A stretch of 64,000 bases of DNA. Source: Chlorogloeopsis sp. ULAP01 (GTDB lineage: Bacteria; Cyanobacteriota; Cyanobacteriia; Cyanobacteriales; Nostocaceae). The translations under genes and the position numbers were made by a program. The stretch is from NCBI RefSeq assembly GCF_030381805.1, contig NZ_JAUDRH010000007.1, positions 186,001-250,000 on the forward strand. The letters run 5' to 3'. Under the pieces are notes generated by a model, which was not told where the DNA came from, searched no databases, and was given only the letters and a program-made list of their open reading frames with translations. Shown here piece after piece: positions 7,306 to 14,325 of the stretch. How positions within the stretch are numbered: the first letter of the stretch is position 1; each line of letters opens with the position of its first letter.

Positions 7306-9792
7306 CTAAACCAACACAGGTTTGAGCATCTCTTGTGTAGAAATACCCGATTTTCCTTGCTGATATTCCTCCAGCGTAAACGCATCTACCTGAATAGCAT
7401 CATTACGAGCAATCTCTGCCTCACGCAAAAGTTCAGCCTCTTGGGAGCTAATTACTCCCGCCTCTAGTGCTGCTGCAATTAGGCGTTCGGGTTTTTGCTG
7501 CGGTAGCTTACCAGCATGGCTGGCTGCTTTAATGGTTTTGAGAATTGATTCGGCTTGGGATGACAACATAAAAGCGTGTTCCAAGCGTCCCAATGCTTCA
7601 TCTACAGTAGTAGGAACATATATACCTGCGGTGAGCCTGTCGCGGCGCTGCCCTGGGATTTGAAGGCTGCGGGCTACTTCACTGCCAAGTTGATCGGAGG
7701 GCATGGTACCAATGGGATTGAGTCGCCACCACCAACTAATCGGCCCTTGGAACAGGCTACCGAGTACAGGAATCGGCATATTATTGAAAATACCCTCGAA
7801 TCCCTGCTGAATTTGAGCAAAAGTATATTGCATTGCCCAGTCAACAAAAGGCAAGTCTTCTGATAACGAACCTTCCGCCTCGAACCGACGCAGGGTTGCA
7901 GTTCCTAGATACATCCAAGACAGAATATCAGCAAACCTTCCCGTCAGCTTTTCTCGTCGCTTCAGTGTGCCACCAAAACAGAACAAGGCAACATCAGTGA
8001 GGAAAGCAAAGGTAGCAGATGCCCACTCTAGTTTGCGGTAATATTTAGCTGTCGCTCCTTTGACGGGAGAACTAGCCAAATACCCACGGGAAATACTGAG
8101 AAGTGTAGCTCGAAAAGCATTACGTATTGTCAGCCCGATGTGATTCCAGAATACTTGGTCAAAAGCATTTACATCCGATTGATTGAGAGCGGCAATTTCT
8201 GAATAGACATAGGGATGACAGCGAATCGCTCCCTGACCGAAAATCATCATCGTTCGGGTAAGAATATTTGCTCCTTCGACGGTAATAGAAATGGGTGTAG
8301 CTGTATAAATATTTGCCAAGAGATTTCTCGGCCCGCGACAAATTCCTGCCCCTCCTTGAATGTCCATGCCGTCATTGATAATTTTGCGAGACAGTTCTGT
8401 CAGGTTGTACTTGGCGATCGCCGAAATTACTGCTGGTTGTTCGCCTTTGTCTACCGCACCACAGGTGTATGTGCGAGCCGCTTCCATCAGATATGTCAGC
8501 CCGCCAATCCGCGCCAAAGGTTCTTCAACACCTTCAAAACGACCAATCGGTAAACCAAACTGCTGCCGCACTATCGAATGAGCACCTGTCACCCTTGCTA
8601 CTAGTTTGGCAACTCCTGCACAGCTAGCCGGGAAGCTGATGCCTCGACCTGCTGCCAAAGATTGCATGAGCATCTTCCAGCCCTGTCCTGCTTGTTCCGC
8701 ACCGCCAATAATCTGGCCTATGGGGATGACTACATCATGTCCTTCTGTAGGAGAATTGTAAAAAGGCACACCCATCGGATCGTGACGCTTTCCGAGCATA
8801 ACGCCAGGTGTATCGGTATGAATTAAGGCACAGGTAATACCTACATCTTCCCCCTTGCCTAAAAGATTTTCTGGATCTCGCAGTCTAAAAGCCAGTCCCA
8901 ACAGAGTAGCGATCGCACCCAAGGTAATGTATCTTTTTTTCCAGTTCAATCGCAGATAAAGCTTGCCATCTTCACCTTTGAACACCACCCCTTCAGACTT
9001 GATACTTGCCGCATCAGAACCAGCATTCGGTTCTGTCAAGGCAAAACAGGGAATTTCTTCTCCCCTAGCTAGGCGTGGTAAATAATGATTTTTCTGTTCG
9101 GGTGTACCGTAACGCAGTAATAATTTAGCAGGCCCCAAAGAGTTTGTTACACCAACAGTAGCGATATGAGTAAAAGAACGGGATGCCAACTTTGTCATCA
9201 CATTACTGTAGGCGAAGTTGGAAAAGCCCAAACCACCGTACTCTTTGGGAATCATCATTCCCAAGAAGCGCTCTTGTTTGAGATAGTCCCAAACTTCAGG
9301 TGGTAAGTCCTTGCGGCGATAAATTTCCCAATCGCTTACCATCCGGCAAACTTGTTCAACCGGCCCATCCAGAAATGCCTGTAATTCTGGTGTAACTTGA
9401 GGATAGGGTTCGCTTCTCATCCTTTGGAAATTAGGTTTACCCGAAAAGAACTCGCCATCTACCCAAACATTTCCCGCTTCAATTGCTGCCCGCTCAGTAT
9501 CAGAAATTTTCGGTAATATATTGAATGCTTTTATACCTTTAATTAAAGGAGATGTGAGGAGCGATCGCCGCAAATTTGGCACATTTAAAACTACAGCCAC
9601 TATGCCAAACAATACCCAAACCCAAACAGGTGCTTGCCATACTGCCAACACTACCGCAAAATAGAGCGACCACATCCACAATTGAACGCCAACGTAGCCT
9701 AGTAAAAGTAATAAAATAGACGCGGTGACGCGGAGAAACAAAGACGCGGGGAAGGGTTGTAGGTAATCTTGTACAAGTAAAAGAAGAGTCAT
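7306..9792 (-). CDS. fadE: Acyl-CoA dehydrogenase, FadE type, membrane-anchored
   Basis: FadE oxidises acyl-CoA to trans-2-enoyl-CoA, the first step of each beta-oxidation round. The 828 residues match the E. coli FadE family along their length: N-terminal hydrophobic segments (about 15-70), acyl-CoA dehydrogenase domains with the signature ALTEPNAGSDAAS (about 253-265), the stretch TVEGANILTRTMMIFGQGAIR, and the family's long C-terminal domain (from about 565). It is the last gene of the beta-oxidation group in the direction of transcription. The first 25 residues are partly encoded by a GACGCGG-type repeat, so the true start could be slightly downstream. The electron acceptor is not encoded nearby. 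The enzyme class is clear; its presence in a cyanobacterium is unusual. Confidence 0.93.
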   Translation of the reverse strand: MTLLLLVQDYLQPFPASLFLRVTASILLLLLGYVGVQLWMWSLYFAVVLAVWQAPVWVWVLFGIVAVVLNVPNLRRSLLTSPLIKGIKAFNILPKISDTERAAIEAGNVWVDGEFFSGKPNFQRMRSEPYPQVTPELQAFLDGPVEQVCRMVSDWEIYRRKDLPPEVWDYLKQERFLGMMIPKEYGGLGFSNFAYSNVMTKLASRSFTHIATVGVTNSLGPAKLLLRYGTPEQKNHYLPRLARGEEIPCFALTEPNAGSDAASIKSEGVVFKGEDGKLYLRLNWKKRYITLGAIATLLGLAFRLRDPENLLGKGEDVGITCALIHTDTPGVMLGKRHDPMGVPFYNSPTEGHDVVIPIGQIIGGAEQAGQGWKMLMQSLAAGRGISFPASCAGVAKLVARVTGAHSIVRQQFGLPIGRFEGVEEPLARIGGLTYLMEAARTYTCGAVDKGEQPAVISAIAKYNLTELSRKIINDGMDIQGGAGICRGPRNLLANIYTATPISITVEGANILTRTMMIFGQGAIRCHPYVYSEIAALNQSDVNAFDQVFWNHIGLTIRNAFRATLLSISRGYLASSPVKGATAKYYRKLEWASATFAFLTDVALFCFGGTLKRREKLTGRFADILSWMYLGTATLRRFEAEGSLSEDLPFVDWAMQYTFAQIQQGFEGIFNNMPIPVLGSLFQGPISWWWRLNPIGTMPSDQLGSEVARSLQIPGQRRDRLTAGIYVPTTVDEALGRLEHAFMLSSQAESILKTIKAASHAGKLPQQKPERLIAAALEAGVISSQEAELLREAEIARNDAIQVDAFTLEEYQQGKSGISTQEMLKPVLV

Positions 9793-9941
9793 AGCTTTAT
9801 CTCAACTCGTTTCGTAAGCAGGTAAATACAGTGATTAAGGCTGACACGGTGAGTTTAATAAAGTACACAGGGATGCGGTAATTGTTTCCTCTCCGCGTCC
9901 CCGCGTCTGACTGTCTCCGCGTCTTCCAAAACCCTGTAAAT
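9793..9941. repeat. Short tandem repeat spacer between thiolase and fadE
   Basis: The spacer contains a tract of CGCGTCCCCGCGTCTG-type units at about 9885-9930. The same family occurs at 9715-9755 inside the start of fadE and at 11163-11255 and 11728-11762. No hairpin terminator is obvious. Confidence 0.6.
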
Positions 9942-11126
9942 TCAGTGAGATGACAAATTCTCAAACACTGCTGCTGCTCCCATTCCGCCACCAACGCACA
10001 TCGTCACGAGTCCGTAATGAACACCGCGCCGTTTCATTTCGTGGAGAATAGTAGCTGTCAGCTTCGCACCCGTGCAACCCAAGGGATGACCGAGAGCGAT
10101 CGCGCCACCATTTACATTGACAATTTCCTGATTCAAACCAAGTTTGTGAATTACGGCTAAACTTTGGGCGGCAAAGGCTTCATTGAGTTCAATCAATCCG
10201 ATATCATCTAAAGTTAAACCCACCTGCTTCAGCACCTTTGGCACTGCCTCTACAGGGCCGATACCCATGATTTCTGGAGCGACACCAGCCACCGCATACC
10301 CTAGCATTCTTCCCAGAGGCTCGATGCCGAGTTCCTTGACCATGCGATCGCTCATCAGCACCGTTGCCGCTGCACCATCTGACATTTGCGAAGAAGTACC
10401 AGCCGTGACTGTGCCACCAATACGAAACGCAGGTTGCAACTTAGCTAGAGCTGCCAAGCTGGTATCGGGACGCGGGCCTTCATCGATCTGGAAAACCTTC
10501 TCTACCAACTGGGGTTTGCCATCTATGTATAAAGTTTCTCGTACTTGTAGAGGCACAATTTCTTCAGCAAACCGATTTTGCCCAATTGCAGCTAAGGCTT
10601 TTTGATGCGATCGCAAGGCAAAGGCATCTTGATCCTCACGGGAAATGTGGTACTGCTGTGCCACGTTCTCCGCCGTAATGCCCATCGTCGAGTAGGCTTG
10701 GGGATTTTCTGCCATCATCTCTGGGTTAGGAGCTAAATAATGGCCTCCCATCGGAATCAAGCTCATGGATTCGGCTCCACCCGCAACCATCACGTCTGCT
10801 TGCCCTGTCATAATCGCCTGGTTTGCCATCGCAATGGTTTGGAGTCCGGAGGCGCAGAAGCGGTTAACCGTGCTACCTGGTACAGAATCCGGTAAGCCTG
10901 CTCGCTGGGCTATAACTCGCCCCAAATTAAATCCTTGTTCAGCTTCCGGAAAAGCACAGCCAAAGATGACATCATCAATGCGATCTGGATCGAGACCTTT
11001 GACTTGTTCAATAGCGGCTTTAGTTGCAACTGCTCCCATATCATCAGAGCGCATATTACGTAGCGTGCCGCGTGGAGCTTTGCCAACAGCAGTCCGGACA
11101 CTACTTACAATATAGGCTTCTTTCAT
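9942..11126 (-). CDS. fadA: Acetyl-CoA acyltransferase (3-ketoacyl-CoA thiolase)
   Basis: This thiolase cleaves 3-ketoacyl-CoA with CoA to acetyl-CoA and a shortened acyl-CoA. Its 394 residues are full length for the family. The acylated cysteine is Cys91 in the motif NRFCASGLQ. The catalytic histidine lies in GGAIALGHPLGCTGA (about 342-356) and the second active-site cysteine in MCVGGGMGAA near residue 380. Biosynthetic acetoacetyl-CoA thiolases share these residues, but neighbouring fadE and fadN genes favour a degradative role. A 149-base spacer separates it from fadE. Upstream, a repeat tract and a plus-strand four-helix-bundle gene separate it from fadN. Confidence 0.92.
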   Translation of the reverse strand: MKEAYIVSSVRTAVGKAPRGTLRNMRSDDMGAVATKAAIEQVKGLDPDRIDDVIFGCAFPEAEQGFNLGRVIAQRAGLPDSVPGSTVNRFCASGLQTIAMANQAIMTGQADVMVAGGAESMSLIPMGGHYLAPNPEMMAENPQAYSTMGITAENVAQQYHISREDQDAFALRSHQKALAAIGQNRFAEEIVPLQVRETLYIDGKPQLVEKVFQIDEGPRPDTSLAALAKLQPAFRIGGTVTAGTSSQMSDGAAATVLMSDRMVKELGIEPLGRMLGYAVAGVAPEIMGIGPVEAVPKVLKQVGLTLDDIGLIELNEAFAAQSLAVIHKLGLNQEIVNVNGGAIALGHPLGCTGAKLTATILHEMKRRGVHYGLVTMCVGGGMGAAAVFENLSSH

Positions 11127-11162
11127 AAGTATTCACCAATTTTGGGTTTTGATGTGGACAAT

Positions 11163-11255
11163 GACGCGGGGAGGGAAAGACGCGGGGACGCGGAGAAACA
11201 GGGACGCGGGGAGGGAAAGACGCGGGGACGCGGAGAAACAGGGACGCGGGGAGGA
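11163..11255. repeat. 40-bp tandem repeat (about 2.3 units)
   Basis: Units start at 11163, 11203 and 11243 with an exact 40-base period. Each is itself built from GACGCGGGG-type submotifs. The array lies in the spacer between the thiolase start and the plus-strand gene at 11326. It is a local expansion of the short repeat found across the window. Confidence 0.9.
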
Positions 11256-11325
11256 GTTGATATGAATATGAGAAGAGAAAGAAGGGAAGACTAAGGAAGT
11301 AGACAGTTGCTTTGGAGATTTGGCT

Positions 11326-11727
11326 GTGGCAAATATTCGCTCGTTTAAAGAGTTGAGGGTCTGGCAAAATTCGATAGACATAGCTATGACCATTTTTGAG
11401 CTAACTAAATCTTTCCCAGTAGAAGAATGCTATTCCTTAACTGATCAGATACGCCGCTCTTCCCGTTCTGTAGCTGCTAATCTTTCAGAAGCTTGGAGAA
11501 AAAGAAGATATCCGGCGGCATTTATCAGTAAACTGAATGATGCTGAAAGCGAAGCAGCTGAAACTCAAACCTGGATAGAGATTGCCTTAAGATGCGGTTA
11601 TTTGAAGAAAGATACAGCCTTAGAATTGGACTACCGATGTGAAGAAGTACTTAGTCAATTAGTGGCTATGGCATCACACCCAGAAAAATGGACTATTAAT
11701 TCCAACTCTTCTGCTTCTCGCTCTTGA
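11326..11727 (+). CDS. Four-helix-bundle protein (S23 / rRNA intervening-sequence family)
   Basis: This protein of about 133 residues belongs to the small four-helix-bundle family named after proteins encoded in 23S rRNA intervening sequences. Landmarks are FKELRVWQNSIDIAM at the N-terminus and the conserved block IRRSSRSVAANLSEAW. The family's role is unclear; related proteins serve as accessory factors (Avd) in diversity-generating retroelements, but no reverse transcriptase is present here. I prefer GTG at 11326 because GGAG lies eight bases upstream; TTG at 11320 is also in frame. The gene lies opposite in strand between fadA and fadN, with repeat tracts on both sides, which suggests insertion. 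Confidence 0.75.
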   Translation: MANIRSFKELRVWQNSIDIAMTIFELTKSFPVEECYSLTDQIRRSSRSVAANLSEAWRKRRYPAAFISKLNDAESEAAETQTWIEIALRCGYLKKDTALELDYRCEEVLSQLVAMASHPEKWTINSNSSASRS

Positions 11728-11760
11728 GTCCCCGCGTCCCCGCGTCCCTCTGTCTCCGCG

Positions 11761-14094
11761 TCAATTCCGTAGCGGTTTCTTCGTCTTAAGCAAATGCATC
11801 ATCCGCTCTTGAGTCTTGGGTTGCTGCAATAGTGGTAAAAACCTCTCTCGCTCTAGCTGCAATAGGTAATCTTCATCAACTAAAGCAGGTGCGGTTAATT
11901 CCCCACCAGTCATCACATAGGCTAGGTTTTCAGCCAGATAGCGATCATATTCACTGATGAAACCTCCCTGCTGCATGATGTAGGCAGCTTGTTCCAGCAT
12001 TGCCTGCGCCGGACGCCCTAGCACCATAATTGTGTTGCGATTTGGGGGTGGCGTGTAGCCTGTTTTTTCCAGACACAACACTTCTTGTTTGGCAACATCC
12101 AACCGCCGATCTGCATTCATCACAATTTTGGTTTTGGGTGAGAGGAAACCCAATTCCTGAGCTTCGTAAGCACTATTAGAAACTTTTGCCATGCCAATGG
12201 TTTCAAAAGCTTGGCGTAAGAAAGGCTGAATATGTTGGGGTGATTCGCTTGCTGCCCGCTCGGCTGCCCAAGTCACCATCCGCATAATACCACCTGCGCC
12301 CGGAATCAGACCGACGCTGAGTTCTACTAACCCAATATAGGATTCGGCTGCTGCAACAACGTGCGGACAAGCCATGACTAATTCACAGCCACCTCCCAAA
12401 GCGCGTCCAACAACCGCGGCAACAATGGGTTTGGGGAAATATTGAATCCGTTGTAGCAGTGACTGATACTTGACGATAAGGTTGGCGATCGCTTGGAAAT
12501 TTCCCGTCTGTGCCAGCATTCCCATTTCTGCCAAATTTGCCCCAGCGGAGAAATTCGCGCTGTCGTTGCCAATTACCAATCCTCGAAATTCGCTATTTTC
12601 AAGGAGATCTAGCACCTCATTTAAGCCATTTACCACCTGCAAGCTTAAGGTATTACCTTTAGAGCGAAACTCGTACAAAACTACCCCATCTCCCAAATCC
12701 AGCAACGCCGCCTCTGAATTTTGCCACAGTGTCCTTTCTGGATCTGCTTTTAACGCCGTCAAGTTAATTTCATCTTCCAAAGAAGATAACGCCATTGTCT
12801 CCGAATAGAAAACAGACTGCCTACTGCCCTCTGCCTTCTGCCCTCTGCCTTCCTCCTCCACCCACTCCGGCACCGGAATACTAGCAGCTTTCATATCTGC
12901 CAGCACAGTTTCAAATCCAAGCGCATCCCAAATTTCAAACGGGCCAAGTTCCCAGCCAAATCCCCAGCGCATAGCCTTATCAATATCGGCAGGACTGTCA
13001 GCAATTTCGGGAATGCGACGAGCACTGTATGCCAAAATATTTAAGGTTAATTGCCGGAAGAAATCACCTGCGCGACCAGGATGTTGATAGAGAATGTGTA
13101 GGCGTTTCTTTAAATCGTGAATTTGACTGAGCGCCTCAATATCCCCTAAGTTCATAGGTTTAGCTGGTTCATAAGCCAATGTTCCTGGATTGATAGAGAG
13201 AATTTCTTTGCCTTGTTTCTTGTAAAATCCTTGACCTGTTTTTACACCTAATGAGCCTGTTTCTACGAGCTTGCGCAGTAGCTGGGGAACGCGAAAAATC
13301 TCACGGCTTTCATCTTCGGGAATCGCTGGATAGAGGTTTTCTGCTACATACAACAGTGTATCTAATCCCACTAAGTCCGCAGTCCGAAATGTTGCTGACT
13401 TTGGTCGTCCCACCAGTGTTCCCGTGAGAGTATCAATTTCTTCAATGGTGTATCCCTGCTCGGTCAATGCCCGCAAACCCAGCATTGTTACATACATACC
13501 GATGCGATTGGCAATAAAATTAGGAGTGTCTTTTGCTACTACTACCCCTTTACCTAGATAGAGGCTGCCAAACCACTGCATCCTATTTATTACTTCAGTT
13601 GAAGTATTTTTTGTAGGAATTAGTTCCAGTAATTTCAGATAGCGTGGAGGGTTAAAAAAGTGAGTTCCTAAAAACCTTTTGTGGAAAGATTCAGAGCGTC
13701 CTTGAGCAATTGCGTTGATAGGCAATCCACTAGTATTTGTAGACACAACTGTATCATCCCGAATCACTTCTTCAACCCGTGCCATCAACTGCTGCTTGAT
13801 AGCCAGATTTTCTACTACCGCTTCAATTACCCAATCAACATCAGCAATCCTGTGAAAATGCTCGTCAAAATTGCCCAGAATGACCCGACGGGCAGTTTTT
13901 TCTGTAAAGAAGATTGGTGGAGACTGTTTTAAAGCTTTTTTGAATGCTGTTTCGACTATTTCGTTTTTATTGCTGGTTTTGGCAGGAATATCTAATAAAT
14001 GTACAGTCAATCCTGCATTAGCGAGATGAGCGGCAATTTGGGTTCCCATTATTCCCGCACCGAGAACGGCAGCTGTGCGGAACGGCTTAAACAT
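11761..14094 (-). CDS. fadN: 3-hydroxyacyl-CoA dehydrogenase / enoyl-CoA hydratase, FadN type
   Basis: This bifunctional enzyme hydrates enoyl-CoA and oxidises the 3-hydroxyacyl-CoA product with NAD. In 777 residues the dehydrogenase comes first (Rossmann motif AAVLGAGIMGTQIAAHLANAG near the start; active-site histidine in GTHFFNPP), and the crotonase-type hydratase comes second (about 450-680, with NFSAGANLAEM and ELSVGLIPGAGG). This order matches Bacillus FadN, not E. coli FadB. The start at 14094 is chosen over 14178 because AAGGAGGG lies ten bases upstream and the longer N-terminus is encoded by a GCAGAAGG repeat. The linker between domains (about 411-425) also contains repeat-encoded residues (EGRGQKAEGSRQ). 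Confidence 0.92.
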   Translation of the reverse strand: MFKPFRTAAVLGAGIMGTQIAAHLANAGLTVHLLDIPAKTSNKNEIVETAFKKALKQSPPIFFTEKTARRVILGNFDEHFHRIADVDWVIEAVVENLAIKQQLMARVEEVIRDDTVVSTNTSGLPINAIAQGRSESFHKRFLGTHFFNPPRYLKLLELIPTKNTSTEVINRMQWFGSLYLGKGVVVAKDTPNFIANRIGMYVTMLGLRALTEQGYTIEEIDTLTGTLVGRPKSATFRTADLVGLDTLLYVAENLYPAIPEDESREIFRVPQLLRKLVETGSLGVKTGQGFYKKQGKEILSINPGTLAYEPAKPMNLGDIEALSQIHDLKKRLHILYQHPGRAGDFFRQLTLNILAYSARRIPEIADSPADIDKAMRWGFGWELGPFEIWDALGFETVLADMKAASIPVPEWVEEEGRGQKAEGSRQSVFYSETMALSSLEDEINLTALKADPERTLWQNSEAALLDLGDGVVLYEFRSKGNTLSLQVVNGLNEVLDLLENSEFRGLVIGNDSANFSAGANLAEMGMLAQTGNFQAIANLIVKYQSLLQRIQYFPKPIVAAVVGRALGGGCELVMACPHVVAAAESYIGLVELSVGLIPGAGGIMRMVTWAAERAASESPQHIQPFLRQAFETIGMAKVSNSAYEAQELGFLSPKTKIVMNADRRLDVAKQEVLCLEKTGYTPPPNRNTIMVLGRPAQAMLEQAAYIMQQGGFISEYDRYLAENLAYVMTGGELTAPALVDEDYLLQLERERFLPLLQQPKTQERMMHLLKTKKPLRN

Positions 14095-14104
14095 AGTTCC
14101 TAAA

Positions 14105-14112
14105 CCCTCCTT
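14105..14112 (-). promoter_or_regulatory. Strong Shine-Dalgarno site that fixes the fadN start
   Basis: Read on the minus strand the site is AAGGAGGG, ten bases before ATG at 14094. It supports the 777-residue product and excludes the upstream ATG at 14178. Confidence 0.8.
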
Positions 14113-14204
14113 AAATAAGGCAGAAGTAAGATGGCAGACGGCAGAAGGTAAGACTTGGACAAGGAGAAAAAAAGACAAGGGGAAAGAACGTGATTTAGAA
14201 GAAA

Positions 14205-14234
14205 CTAGACGGTGATGTAATTAAATCACACAAC
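14205..14234. repeat. Dispersed repeat CTAGACGG..., copy A
   Basis: CTAGACGGTGATGTAA followed by TTAAATCACACAAC is repeated nearly identically at 55725-55753; both copies are followed by CTTCTGCC-type repeats. The preceding segment AAGACAAGGGGAAAGAACGT (about 14173-14192) recurs with one change at about 18544. A hairpin CGGAGG-GGAA-CCTCCG lies at 14283-14298. The spacer between fadN and the ligase is thus mostly repeat DNA. Confidence 0.75.
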
Positions 14235-14325
14235 AAGGGAATGAAAACTCTCTTTCCTTCTGCCTCTGGGCAGTAGCCTTAACGGAGGGGAACCTCCGCA
14301 CGGCGCTGCTCTGTACCCTCTGCCT

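Noticed and set aside
11101..11393. Minus-strand open frames of 88 and 86 codons before the thiolase gene
   Set aside because: They are translations of the 40-bp tandem repeat (repeating ASLFLRVPAS-type residues).
11326..11727. Diversity-generating retroelement (Avd-like protein)
   Set aside because: No reverse transcriptase, template repeat or variable-repeat gene in the window.
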